The translations under genes were made by a program, and so were the position numbers. A stretch of DNA of 36,967 nucleotides. Source: Magnetococcales bacterium (GTDB lineage: Bacteria > Pseudomonadota > Alphaproteobacteria > UBA2136). Positions 16,238 to 24,901 of this stretch are shown one piece after another; position 1 is the first letter of the stretch; each line of letters opens with the position of its first letter. The stretch is taken from NCBI GenBank assembly GCA_002689455.1, contig NZGE01000045.1, positions 1 to 36,967 on the forward strand, given 5' to 3'. The notes beneath the pieces are model-generated. The model was not told where the DNA came from and did not search any database. It saw nothing but the letters and a program-made list of their open reading frames with translations.

Positions 16238-16762
16238 ATGAGAAATTTTGAGAACAAATTTATCGTGGCTGTCTTTGCCGCAAACCTAATAGCAGTTGTT
16301 GTATTTGGTGGTCGTTACTACTTAACAGGAAACATTGAAACACCACACAAAGAACAACAACAACTTGTTGAAGTTGAAATTGAAGATAGCAACCAAACAA
16401 TCGCTATCGCCGCCCCTGTTGAAGAAGACCTTTCGGATTATGTAGCTGACCCTGAAAAAGGCAGAAAAATCTCAGGGAAATGTAAAGCTTGCCATGACTT
16501 CAGCCAAGGTGGAAAACATAAAACAGGCCCAAGCCTATGGGGCGTTTACGGTCAAAAGATCGCACACCATACAGATTACTCATACTCATCTGCCTTCGAA
16601 GCTGAAAAAGAAAAAGGTGAAATTTTTTGGGACGATACACACTTAAACGAATACCTGCTAAAACCTAAAAAATACATTAAAGGCACTAAAATGGCATTCC
16701 CAGGTATCCGTGACGCCAAAGACCGTCTAGACCTTATTGCTTGGATGAAGGAACAAAAATAA
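16238..16762 (+). CDS. Membrane-anchored c-type cytochrome (CycM/c552-like)
   Basis: 174 residues. An N-terminal helix (about 8-26) anchors the protein in the inner membrane. A negatively charged linker to about residue 70 follows, then a class I cytochrome c domain facing the periplasm. The heme site is C-K-A-C-H (C82, C85, H86) and the distal ligand is Met in G-T-K-M-A-F (M152). Order and spacing match alphaproteobacterial CycM, which carries electrons from the bc1 complex to a terminal oxidase. No oxidase gene is nearby, so the partner is inferred. Confidence 0.9.
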   Translation: MRNFENKFIVAVFAANLIAVVVFGGRYYLTGNIETPHKEQQQLVEVEIEDSNQTIAIAAPVEEDLSDYVADPEKGRKISGKCKACHDFSQGGKHKTGPSLWGVYGQKIAHHTDYSYSSAFEAEKEKGEIFWDDTHLNEYLLKPKKYIKGTKMAFPGIRDAKDRLDLIAWMKEQK

Positions 16763-16777
16763 CCCCATCACACCATT

Positions 16778-16810
16778 AAGTTAAAAGGGCAAGAAAAGCC
16801 CTTTTAACTT
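16778..16810. terminator. 13-bp inverted repeat after the cytochrome gene
   Basis: AAGTTAAAAGGGC (16778-16790) and GCCCTTTTAACTT (16798-16810) are perfect complements around a 7-nt loop. The T-run lies inside the stem, not after it, but the position 15 nt after the stop fits a terminator. Confidence 0.7.
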
Positions 16811-16958
16811 ATATAAAAACAACTACAAGTGACTTATTCCACACAGAACCAATCGAACACCGAATAATTACAATCTTAAAAAACTCACTAAGTACTTGCA
16901 AGTCACACACAAAGCGAGTTACTTTTTGATAATCAACAATTAAAGTTAAAGGTGCAAC

Positions 16959-17522
16959 ATGCGTTTTATAAACAATCTTAAATCTCAAAAAGGCGCATTA
17001 TTTGGTATGGACGCCCGCATTACACTAGCCATTTTTAGTGGCCTGAGTGTCATTGCCGGCACAGCAGGATATGGCTATATGCAACAAACACAAGTCACAT
17101 CACTGGCAACAGAGTTAGATAACATTTCTAAAGCATACGCAAACTTCCAACTGGACACGAGTGTCAATACAAAAAACTTTAGCGACCTTCTCAATAATGA
17201 TGGAGGCCAACTTGGCTGGAACGGTCCATACATGATCATGTCATCAGACAAACATGTATCCTTTGGAACCTACAGCCTCGAATACGGCATTGAAATGCGT
17301 AAAATCAAAGGAAAAAGCCCACGCCCTTGCGTAAACCGCCGAGATCTATGTTTTGTTTGGGCTAAGCTCACAGAAGTACCATCAACACTGGCAGCTGCCG
17401 TGGATGAACACATTGATGGAGAGTTAGACGAAAAAGGGACACCTGATAGTGGAAGACTTCTTGTTGACCTTGACCAATCGACAGATAAAGCTACGCTATA
17501 TTACCGCATTTCTAGAAAATAA
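16959..17522 (+). CDS. Type IV pilin-like protein, first gene of a T2SS/T4P-like locus
   Basis: 187 residues. A short basic leader ends at G12, followed by A-L-F-G-M-D-A-R-I and a hydrophobic stretch of about 20, giving the prepilin pattern. The usual F at +1 and E at +5 are replaced by A at +1 and D at +6. Downstream are N-G-P-Y-M, as in GspG-type W-x-G-P-Y, and a C-terminal part with a likely disulphide (R-P-C to D-L-C) and D-E-H-I-D-G-E-L-D. The gene is followed by two stem-loops and a terminator before gspE, so its transcript may be much more abundant than the rest, as for a major pilin. The family is inferred from leader and context. Confidence 0.75.
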   Translation: MRFINNLKSQKGALFGMDARITLAIFSGLSVIAGTAGYGYMQQTQVTSLATELDNISKAYANFQLDTSVNTKNFSDLLNNDGGQLGWNGPYMIMSSDKHVSFGTYSLEYGIEMRKIKGKSPRPCVNRRDLCFVWAKLTEVPSTLAAAVDEHIDGELDEKGTPDSGRLLVDLDQSTDKATLYYRISRK

Positions 17523-17530
17523 GCAGAAGC

Positions 17531-17570
17531 GCGCAAAAGTGTGTGAAAAAAAGCGCATCACACTTAGCGC
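17531..17570 (+). other. Long stem-loop after the first pilin gene
   Basis: GCGC and AAGTGTG (17531-17543) pair with CACACTT and GCGC (17559-17570), with a 1-2-nt internal mismatch and a 15-nt A-rich loop. It lies 8 nt after the pilin stop and precedes a separate terminator. A 3'-end mRNA stabiliser is possible. Confidence 0.5.
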
Positions 17571-17595
17571 ACTTTATATAAATACACCAAACTTT

Positions 17596-17626
17596 AACGC
17601 CAAACATTTCCAGTTTGGCGTTTTAT
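17596..17626 (+). terminator. Terminator between pilin and gspE
   Basis: AACGCCAAAC (17596-17605) and GTTTGGCGTT (17613-17622) form a perfect 10-bp stem with a 7-nt loop followed by TTAT. Leaky termination here would lower expression of the downstream machinery relative to the pilin. Confidence 0.75.
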
Positions 17627-17673
17627 CATGTAAACTACAGAAGGATTAATCTATTTAAACAGGGGGCCTTACA

Positions 17674-19371
17674 TTGGATATTGTTGACTTAATGATCAGC
17701 GACCATATTGTAACAATTGGAGACTTACAGGGCTTCCCTGTAACTGTACAAAAAGACCCTGATGCACTTATTGAAGCCCTTGGGCGTGCCGGTAAACTTT
17801 CTGAAGTTCAACAAATGCGTTACCGTGCAATTGCATATGACTACACCATCAAAACCGATGAAGAAATGATGGCAACAACGCCTCACCAAATCGATGGCAT
17901 TGACCGTGAGTTTATGACATTTTACACAGCTTGCCCTATTGAACTTGCGCGTGGGACAATCATTTGGGCTGCTGCTGACCTTCCGAACAAACGATTAGTA
18001 AGTGAAATTGTTTTAAGACACAGAAAATCACGCCACGAATTTGTTTGGGCTACACCAAAGGCGATTGAAGGTGCTATCGAGCGCATGTCCAAGCGTGAAG
18101 GTCACTCATTAAAATTCTTAGTTGAAAATGCTTATGCGCAAATCAACCAAGGGAATGATGATGCTATCGTTTCATTGACGGATGAAATTATCCGCACAGC
18201 CTTTAAAAATGGCGCAACCGATTTACATATTGAAATTTTAAACCGTAAACCAACCGTTCTGGCACGTATTGACGGGGAATTAGAAGAACTTGTACCGCTT
18301 CCTGTAGAGGTTTACGAGCGTGTACTTGGTCGCTTGCGTCACATTGCAGGTGTGCGTGCAGAAAACTACAAAAAGCCACTTTACGGCCGTATGACTTTTG
18401 ACCTGTCTTCACGTCAACAAGTTGATATTCGCTACACAACCCAACCAATTACCCTTGAAGGCACTGCCAAAATTGCAATGCGTTTCTTGCGCTCATTTGA
18501 AGGTAACTTAGATAATTTTGGCTATGCCAGCACAACTATTGAAAAAGTGGACAATTTAATGCGCTTTGAAGAGGGCTGCATTATCTTTTCAGGGCCAACG
18601 GGTTCTGGTAAATCAACAGCAGCTCGCTTGATGATTCGTCGAGGCCAACGCCCTGGACAAAACGTTATCTCATATGAAAAACAAATTGAGGAACGTATGG
18701 ATAACGTTATTCAAACCGAAGAAGATACATCGGCTGGTTTGAACTTAGAAACATTTATGTATGCAGCACTTGGATTAGACCCAGATGTAATGTTTATTGG
18801 TGAGGTACGTAACCCTGAAGATACACAAAAAGCAATTGATGCTGGTAACTTAGGTCATCTTGTAATTACGACAATGCACGCCAACGACACTTTTATGACA
18901 TTGGACAGATTATTACAACGTGGAGTGCCGCCAGAGCAAATTTTTACCAACGTACGTGGCATTATTTCACAGCGTCTAGTAAGAAGGCTTTGCTCTAAAT
19001 GTAAAATTCCTACAGAAATTGATTTAGAACATGCTGACAAATTAAACAAACTTCGTAAAATTGGCTTTAGAGCTGGCGATATCATCTACAGACACAACCA
19101 CAATGGTTGTGAAAACTGCCGTTACCGTGGATACCTAGGCCGTATTGCAATTGAAGAAGTTTTAGAACTATGGCGTAAAGATGTTAGCCGTAATATATGG
19201 ACAAACACACGTTTACGCCCTGATTGGTTAGATATTATACGTGAACAAGCAAGATCGAGCGGGCACATGATTGATATGCTCACAAGTGGCATGCTTCACG
19301 TTAAAAATGGTATTACAAGTATAGAAGAACTGGAGAAATTCTTTAGTGCAGATATGGAAACAATTCAGTAA
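17674..19371 (+). CDS. gspE: GspE/PilB-type assembly ATPase
   Basis: 565 residues, the cytoplasmic hexameric ATPase that powers pseudopilus or pilus growth. An N-terminal domain (about 1-150) links it to the inner-membrane platform. The core has the helical-interface sequence A-T-D-L-H-I-E, Walker A G-P-T-G-S-G-K-S (about 307-314), a Walker B-type segment D-P-D-V-M-F-I-G-E-V-R-N (about 369-380), the His box T-M-H-A-N-D, and a C-terminal zinc site of two CxxC pairs (C-S-K-C about 440, C-E-N-C about 479). The segment between Walker motifs is unlike common GspE or PilB. The TTG start at 17674 is supported by AGGGGG 7 nt before it. It overlaps gspF by 26 nt. Confidence 0.93.
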   Translation: MDIVDLMISDHIVTIGDLQGFPVTVQKDPDALIEALGRAGKLSEVQQMRYRAIAYDYTIKTDEEMMATTPHQIDGIDREFMTFYTACPIELARGTIIWAAADLPNKRLVSEIVLRHRKSRHEFVWATPKAIEGAIERMSKREGHSLKFLVENAYAQINQGNDDAIVSLTDEIIRTAFKNGATDLHIEILNRKPTVLARIDGELEELVPLPVEVYERVLGRLRHIAGVRAENYKKPLYGRMTFDLSSRQQVDIRYTTQPITLEGTAKIAMRFLRSFEGNLDNFGYASTTIEKVDNLMRFEEGCIIFSGPTGSGKSTAARLMIRRGQRPGQNVISYEKQIEERMDNVIQTEEDTSAGLNLETFMYAALGLDPDVMFIGEVRNPEDTQKAIDAGNLGHLVITTMHANDTFMTLDRLLQRGVPPEQIFTNVRGIISQRLVRRLCSKCKIPTEIDLEHADKLNKLRKIGFRAGDIIYRHNHNGCENCRYRGYLGRIAIEEVLELWRKDVSRNIWTNTRLRPDWLDIIREQARSSGHMIDMLTSGMLHVKNGITSIEELEKFFSADMETIQ

Positions 19372-20440
19372 CGACGGCATTGGGCCAAGATGTCGTGAAA
19401 TAAGCGCACGTGACCGTGAACGCTTATTTTTCTTGATGCACCAAATGCTCAAAAGTGGGCAACCCACTGAAGCATGCGTACGTGCTGTTGCCCGTGCATT
19501 CCGATCTGAGAAGAAAGAAGAACTTAGCGCTGCTTTACACGGTATCGCACAAAAGGTTTCACAAGGTAAACCTCTTAGCCGTGCTGCTGAACATGAATAT
19601 GTCCTGTTTACAGATATTCACCGTGCGGCGATTCTTGCAGGTGAAGCCTCAAACAATATGACCCAAGCTTTTGCGCTTTTACAAGAGCTAGAGGACAAGA
19701 AACTTAAAAACCAGCGCAGTGGTATGGCTGAAATTATTACACCAACCGTCCTTTTCTTTATGAGCTGTATTTCCATGTTCAACACAGGCTTAAACACCAT
19801 GCCTACAATGGCACAAATGCGCCAAGCACAGGGCAAAGAAATGGCAGCAATTCCACAAGCTTTAATGGAATTTACTGCCGTAACAGCTGAATACTGGTAT
19901 TTCATTTTAAGCGGCTTTATCATTTTTTGTGTAACGGCTTATAGTGTTGCCAAGTCCGCTCAGGGTAGATTTTGGCTAGATAGTTACATACTACGTATAC
20001 CTGGGTTTGGTAAGTACATTACATATAAAACATATGCCAGCATGCTTTTATACTTCCCACACTTAATTGCCAGTGGGGTTAAACCAAAACAGATGATTCC
20101 AATTATGGAAGCTTTAGCTACAAACGCTATTTTAAAAAGGCGTATTGACCTGTTTAACCAGGTCATTACAACAGGTGGGCAAATGTCAGATGCGATGGAA
20201 AAAGCAGGTTTTCCGATGATTTCGGTAACACCTGTAAAAGTATCCGAAACATATGCTGGTAACGAAAAAGGCATTAATGATGTAATGATTGAAGGTATGC
20301 ACCATTCCTATTCAATTTTAGAACGTGAATTAACCGATGCTTACACACAATTTGTGAGCGTCTTTTCAACCATTATGTGGCTACTTGGGGGCGCTGTATT
20401 GCTCCTTGAAATGCTTGCCATTGTTATGTCGCAAAACTAA
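19346..20440 (+). CDS. gspF: GspF/PilC-type inner-membrane platform protein
   Basis: 364 residues with two T2SF domains. The first, cytoplasmic, includes L-F-F-L-M-H-Q-M-L-K-S-G near residue 30 and is followed by a membrane helix near 127-147. After a second helix near 175-198 comes the repeat domain with S-M-L-L-Y-F-P-H-L-I-A-S-G-V near 230, and a final helix near 340-360. GspF couples the ATPase to pseudopilin extrusion. The GTG start (19346) overlaps the end of gspE, with GGAG 10 nt upstream. The protein is slightly shorter than most relatives (about 400) because the N-terminus is reduced. Confidence 0.9.
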   Translation: MQIWKQFSNDGIGPRCREISARDRERLFFLMHQMLKSGQPTEACVRAVARAFRSEKKEELSAALHGIAQKVSQGKPLSRAAEHEYVLFTDIHRAAILAGEASNNMTQAFALLQELEDKKLKNQRSGMAEIITPTVLFFMSCISMFNTGLNTMPTMAQMRQAQGKEMAAIPQALMEFTAVTAEYWYFILSGFIIFCVTAYSVAKSAQGRFWLDSYILRIPGFGKYITYKTYASMLLYFPHLIASGVKPKQMIPIMEALATNAILKRRIDLFNQVITTGGQMSDAMEKAGFPMISVTPVKVSETYAGNEKGINDVMIEGMHHSYSILERELTDAYTQFVSVFSTIMWLLGGAVLLLEMLAIVMSQN

Positions 20441-20457
20441 GTAAGGGAACGGAGAAA

Positions 20458-21594
20458 ATGTCCAAAAGCTTTGAATTAGGTCAAAAGTTTAAAAACATAT
20501 GCTTTCTAGGCTTAAACCGTGTCGAGTATTTCCCTGAAAGCTCAGATGAATCTATTTTTGCAGATACATGGCAAGATGTCACAGATGAACAATCACGACG
20601 TAATTTAGCCATACTCTTTTTTGCACCGCGTGACCTTGATGGTGAACCTCTCGACCCATACATTTTCTTAACCGATACAGATGATGATGCTGATGAACAG
20701 AGCGTTTTAATAGCACAACAAGCCTTTGGAGATATCCCGCTTATAGATATGTGCCGTATGCGTTGTAATAACGCCAATGAAGTTCATATTCTTGTAACAG
20801 GTGACATCATATTCCATTGGGATAGCAATGACAGTTATGTTCAGCCAACATCACCTGTATCATGGGTGCGTGATATTCAAAATATCCTTAAAACATACCC
20901 AAGAACAACAGAAAGATATCTATATACATCTTGGGAGAACAACCGTGTAAATGAACTTGGTGTCAAAATTAGACCTGTACAAGAACTGGTGATATCTGAA
21001 GATGCTTGGGTAAACATGCCAAGCTTCCAAGAAAAATTTGGGTTCGCTGTGATGTTTACATCAATCCTTATTGCAGTGATGACTTACATACTTATTTTCT
21101 TACAAGGCAGTGATATTGATGACTTGTCACAAAAGATTAGGACAGTTGACCTAGAAACACCTTCTGGTAAAAACTACCTTGAACTTAACCGTGCGATTAC
21201 AGAGCAACAACAATTTATGCGATACAGAAATTTAATATCATTTGTAACCACAGATGTTGCAAGCGCCATTCAAAGGTCTGGTATGAAAATTTCAACATTT
21301 GAGATTAAAACTCCTGACTCTCAAGAACCTTCGGATGTATTACTTGTTACAATCAAATCACAAAAAGATGCTTATAAGGGATGGCTTGAAGAAGAACCTA
21401 TCAGCAAGGCATTGCTTGGACAAAGTGTTACAATGTCAGCAATTCGTCGCCCTCCAGGTGGAACACAATTCACTGTTGAAGGACTTGTTGAGCTTGAACC
21501 TATTTCACAAATGCTTGCAGAATACCAAGAAGATGTGAAGCGCTCACAACAACAAACACTCAGCACCGTTGCCAATCAAGGAGAGGGAGAATAA
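20458..21594 (+). CDS. GspL/PilN-like bitopic assembly protein (diverged)
   Basis: 378 residues with no domain I can name from sequence. The plan is a cytoplasmic domain (1-194), one membrane helix (about 195-217), a short coiled stretch, and a periplasmic domain of about 150 residues with a ferredoxin-like alternation of strands and helices. That plan, its size and its position after gspF match GspL or PilM-PilN. The cytoplasmic half lacks obvious actin-like phosphate motifs, so it would be a divergent or replaced ATPase-binding domain. It starts 17 nt after gspF and ends 3 nt before the next gene. Role inferred from context. Confidence 0.65.
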   Translation: MSKSFELGQKFKNICFLGLNRVEYFPESSDESIFADTWQDVTDEQSRRNLAILFFAPRDLDGEPLDPYIFLTDTDDDADEQSVLIAQQAFGDIPLIDMCRMRCNNANEVHILVTGDIIFHWDSNDSYVQPTSPVSWVRDIQNILKTYPRTTERYLYTSWENNRVNELGVKIRPVQELVISEDAWVNMPSFQEKFGFAVMFTSILIAVMTYILIFLQGSDIDDLSQKIRTVDLETPSGKNYLELNRAITEQQQFMRYRNLISFVTTDVASAIQRSGMKISTFEIKTPDSQEPSDVLLVTIKSQKDAYKGWLEEEPISKALLGQSVTMSAIRRPPGGTQFTVEGLVELEPISQMLAEYQEDVKRSQQQTLSTVANQGEGE

Positions 21595-21597
21595 GCC

Positions 21598-22104
21598 ATG
21601 ATGAAATTTACACTCGGTATTGCTATTCTTGTTTTCACAGCAATTGTTGGCAGCTATAAATATCTCGAAAATGAAGATTTAATAATCGCAAAACAGCGTG
21701 GACTTATTGAAGCAAAAGATAAGCTGGACAGATACAAACGTATTGAACAGCGCAGCAAACAAATACCTAAATTTGCTGTTGTACGTGGTGATGACAAGAA
21801 GAACATCATTGAACGTTTACTTGAAATTGGTGAACCAGGTTTAAAATTTAACTTTATTGGGCAAGCACGTCGTCAAGATGCTCACCTAGGTATCATTAGG
21901 CATACCTTCAAAATTTCAGGGCCTGCAACCTTCAAAGAAATGCAAGAACTGCTCAAGAAAATGCAAACTTTACCTTCTTTACCAGGCTTTGTTGTTTACA
22001 ACGTTTGCTTTGCATGCGGCGCAACAAACCAAACACTTAAAGAAGACCAACACATGATTAATATAGAAGGGTACTTATATGCGTATGATCCAAACATCAT
22101 TTAA
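21598..22104 (+). CDS. GspM/PilO-like bitopic protein
   Basis: 168 residues: an N-terminal membrane helix (about 3-20), a charged helical region (about 25-55) likely to form a coiled coil, and a small periplasmic domain with two cysteines in C-F-A-C near residues 139-142. The size and architecture match GspM or PilO, which dimerise with GspL or PilN. The C-F-A-C pair is unusual for those families and could bind metal or form a disulphide. Translation of the following gene begins within its last codons (26-nt overlap). Identification rests on topology and position. Confidence 0.6.
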   Translation: MMKFTLGIAILVFTAIVGSYKYLENEDLIIAKQRGLIEAKDKLDRYKRIEQRSKQIPKFAVVRGDDKKNIIERLLEIGEPGLKFNFIGQARRQDAHLGIIRHTFKISGPATFKEMQELLKKMQTLPSLPGFVVYNVCFACGATNQTLKEDQHMINIEGYLYAYDPNII

Positions 22105-23236
22105 TGTTTTATTAGCATCTTCTATATTTATAACAATAGCCCATGGCGCTATTGCTCAAGAAGACAGCCTCCCTTGGCCTAAAACTTTTGTAGGTCAACC
22201 AGACTTTGAGTTCTTAAGACAAGACGTTATTAATGAGTATGAACGTAAAAAAGGCGAAGAGTCCGATAAGTATATTGCAACACTTAAAGACCTACTTACA
22301 TCTAAAGACATCGATCCATTTACACCTCGCCCACTCACGTCAGATATTGGGCGCAGTAAGTACAGCCGTGACGTTTTCGAACAAAGATTTGGACTCAAAA
22401 AACAAAACAGAAAATTTAGAGAAGTATACCCAGAAGTTGAAGTTGGAAGCGGCCTTGAAGTACGTCTTATCAATGGTGTAATAGCACAAGCCGAACTATT
22501 GAGCGATAATCAGGCACGCATTACAGCCGATAATCGCAAAGTTAGAATTGAAGTTGATGATGAAGGTTATGTTATTGAAGCTAACCGTGAAAAAAGCATT
22601 TCAGAGTCATTCGACAACTTATTAGGTGAAAGCAATCAATATATTAAATCAAGCGATTTAATAGAAGACGATGAGCCTTTACCAGAGGTGACCGGGTTGC
22701 CTGAGTACCATATTTCCATCAACAATTTACCTGACCTTGATAAAATTACTGATGAACAAAAAGAAGGTTTGGATGCCTTTGCATCTTTCCTTGAAAACAT
22801 CATCACACAAGCAACCAAGGCACGTGACGCCGATATGAAGGAAATAAACTTTGAGTCCGAACTGGCGAAACTGAGTATTCAGAGTATTGTGACCTCACCA
22901 TACCCGTATGCAATAATTAACAATAAGCGTTATACAGAAGGCGATCGCATTCCTCTTAAAATCACTTATGCTGAAAAAGATACATCTGAAATTGAGCAAT
23001 TAATTGATTCATACATGCCAAATAAGGAAGCTATCAGTGAAGAATCCTACAAGCAATACCTGATACTCAAACAAGACGCACTTGACCAATTTACAGAAAG
23101 AGCCGGTATTTTAGGGCAAAAAACTCAAGGAAACATACATAAGGTAAATGCAACCATAAAAGAAATTAAGTCACGTACTGTTCTATTGGATATGTTAAAC
23201 CAAGAATACAAGCTTGAAATTAAGCTTGCATTATAA
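22079..23236 (+). CDS. Periplasmic GspC/PilP-like subunit
   Basis: 385 residues. A signal sequence or anchor occupies residues 1-27 (G-A-I-A-Q cleavage possible). The middle (about 100-165) has G-L-E-V-R-L-I-N-G-V-I and beta-rich sequence. From about residue 264, S-I-Q-S-I-V-T-S-P-Y-P-Y-A-I-I-N and Y-T-E-G-D-R-I-P-L begin a homology-region-like fold, interrupted by a helical insert and closed by T-I-K-E-I-K-S-R-T-V-L-L. This pattern (no-gap strand, gain, G-D-x-I, I-x-x-I-x-x-x-x-V-x-L) is that of GspC or PilP, which bind the secretin. A GAAGGG motif 8 nt upstream supports ATG 22079. It is inferred to link inner-membrane subunits to an outer-membrane channel. Confidence 0.55.
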   Translation: MRMIQTSFNVLLASSIFITIAHGAIAQEDSLPWPKTFVGQPDFEFLRQDVINEYERKKGEESDKYIATLKDLLTSKDIDPFTPRPLTSDIGRSKYSRDVFEQRFGLKKQNRKFREVYPEVEVGSGLEVRLINGVIAQAELLSDNQARITADNRKVRIEVDDEGYVIEANREKSISESFDNLLGESNQYIKSSDLIEDDEPLPEVTGLPEYHISINNLPDLDKITDEQKEGLDAFASFLENIITQATKARDADMKEINFESELAKLSIQSIVTSPYPYAIINNKRYTEGDRIPLKITYAEKDTSEIEQLIDSYMPNKEAISEESYKQYLILKQDALDQFTERAGILGQKTQGNIHKVNATIKEIKSRTVLLDMLNQEYKLEIKLAL

Positions 23237-23252
23237 ACGAGGAATAAAATAA

Positions 23253-23981
23253 ATGCTTAAAGGACTGAGAAACCAAAAAGGTGCCTTCTCTCCCTTTATG
23301 TTTGGCATGCTCATGGGCGTTGCCGTATTTAGCGCAGCTATGAACCACTGGGCCAAAAAAGAAATTGTAGACATTGAAAAGCAGAATATTCAATCCGAAC
23401 ACCAAAAAGCTGAACAAATAAAACAGGCATTTGAAAACGCAATTTTAACCGAAAATATCAATTCAGATAACGGTTACAGTGAAGAAATGAATTTAGCACG
23501 CGCGCAAAAATTCCTGAGTGGTTCAACAGGTCAAACCAAAAGCGGAGAACAGGCATTTCTAAGTACTGCAATAAAAAGTGGGTCATTTAAAACGAGCAAC
23601 TCGCGTGTATTAATCACAACAAGTGATGATGAAGCTATCAAAGATGAAATTCGTACACTTGGAAGCGATGCTATGGCTGACTATAACAGCGCAGATAGTA
23701 GTGTTGTTATGTTTGATAGCGAAGAAGTGCGTAAAAAACAAATTAAGGAATCTAAAACACTTCTAGAAAGAGAAGCTTCACAAATCTATAGATCCTACAC
23801 AGCCTATAATTATAAGTTCCCAACAGCTGAACAATATAAAACACAAGTAAATGCCGCAACTGGCTTACGTGATGTATGGGGCAGCCCATTTAAATACGAC
23901 CGAAAATCTGATAAAGTCGTTGTACTTTCTTTTACGACGCCTTGGGGCTATACTTATAAAAAACGTTTAGATATGAATTAA
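23253..23981 (+). CDS. Pseudopilin-like protein, GspG-type end domain
   Basis: 242 residues. The leader ends at G10 (N-Q-K-G), followed by A-F-S-P-F-M-F-G-M and a hydrophobic helix, then a long charged helix (about 35-65). There is no acidic residue near +5, unlike standard pilins. The C-terminal part has R-D-V-W-G-S-P-F-K-Y, close to the D-P-W-G-x-P-Y-x-Y motif of GspG-type pseudopilins, then T-P-W-G-Y. The region between (about 80-165) is an insertion without known homology to me. It lies 16 nt after the PilP-like gene and 12 nt before the next pseudopilin gene. Confidence 0.7.
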   Translation: MLKGLRNQKGAFSPFMFGMLMGVAVFSAAMNHWAKKEIVDIEKQNIQSEHQKAEQIKQAFENAILTENINSDNGYSEEMNLARAQKFLSGSTGQTKSGEQAFLSTAIKSGSFKTSNSRVLITTSDDEAIKDEIRTLGSDAMADYNSADSSVVMFDSEEVRKKQIKESKTLLEREASQIYRSYTAYNYKFPTAEQYKTQVNAATGLRDVWGSPFKYDRKSDKVVVLSFTTPWGYTYKKRLDMN

Positions 23982-23993
23982 GAGAATAAAAAA

Positions 23994-24899
23994 ATGATAT
24001 CCTTTAAAAACATAAAAAAATCTCTTCAAAACCAAACAGGTGCTATGTTTGGTATGGACGCCCGAATTGCACTTATTATTGCCAGTGTACTTGCGGCAAC
24101 TGGCGGTGTCACAATGATGTCTAAATTAGAACGAAGTCGTGTAGAAGGTGCTGAAATTGGATTACAAATCATTAAAGACGCCCTTGAAAATCATTATAAA
24201 ACAAAAGGATTCACAGCTTTAGCACCAGATATCCGAACCCTTTTTGAACAAGGCTTTATTGAAGAAACAACCTTAATGCGTGACCCATGGGATAACGAAT
24301 GGCGTTACAACACTTTAACACGCAAAATTAAGTTGAATGATTTTGAAATTACAGAAAATATAGCAACTATTCACACCGCAGGGAAAGACGGTGTAGACGA
24401 CACCCCTGCTCCAACATTTGAAGCTGAATGGAACGTATGGCAACCATTAAACGATGATATAGGTATTAAATACTCAACAATTGAAGTTGAAAAATCACGT
24501 GTATCTGAATACCAAGGGCGTGCGAAACTTATTGTAGATAAACTAGAAGATTACAGCGCAGCTAATTTCATTGAAGCGCAGGCAGAATGCCCTGAGGCAA
24601 CATGGTGCAACAACACACCGAAAGACGGGGACAAATACACAGAATTCAATTTTTATCCTCAATCTAACACAGACAACTCTGGTGCAACTTATTATGACAA
24701 CATCAAAACTGGCGGTAGCAACAGCATTTTTGTATCTGGTGACAGCTTAAGCATGGCAGAGCTTATGAAAACACTTGGATTGCCAGAGGAGTTTGCATTT
24801 GATCCTTGGAAGCGTGTTTTGAAGTATGATTCAAACTTTATTCAGGATCGTCCAAACCCCCATAAACCACCATTTTCGGCATCTATTATTTATGAGTAA
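23994..24899 (+). CDS. GspG-like pseudopilin with internal duplication
   Basis: 301 residues, twice the usual size of GspG. The leader ends at G16 followed by A-M-F-G-M-D-A-R-I, nearly identical to the first pilin of the locus. The first module has R-D-P-W-D-N-E-W-R-Y near residue 97 and T-A-G-K-D-G near 125, the conserved GspG order D-P-W-G ... S-x-G-x-D-G with its calcium-binding type loop. A second module begins near 175 (a helix resembling the first module's helix) and ends with F-D-P-W-K-R-V-L-K-Y near 265-280. The two halves look like tandem copies on one stem. It is followed 2 nt later by the prepilin peptidase gene. Confidence 0.75.
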   Translation: MISFKNIKKSLQNQTGAMFGMDARIALIIASVLAATGGVTMMSKLERSRVEGAEIGLQIIKDALENHYKTKGFTALAPDIRTLFEQGFIEETTLMRDPWDNEWRYNTLTRKIKLNDFEITENIATIHTAGKDGVDDTPAPTFEAEWNVWQPLNDDIGIKYSTIEVEKSRVSEYQGRAKLIVDKLEDYSAANFIEAQAECPEATWCNNTPKDGDKYTEFNFYPQSNTDNSGATYYDNIKTGGSNSIFVSGDSLSMAELMKTLGLPEEFAFDPWKRVLKYDSNFIQDRPNPHKPPFSASIIYE

Positions 24900-24901
24900 T
24901 C

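Noticed and set aside
18203-19085. Minus-strand frames opposite gspE
   Set aside because: They are shadows of a gene with all ATPase motifs intact.
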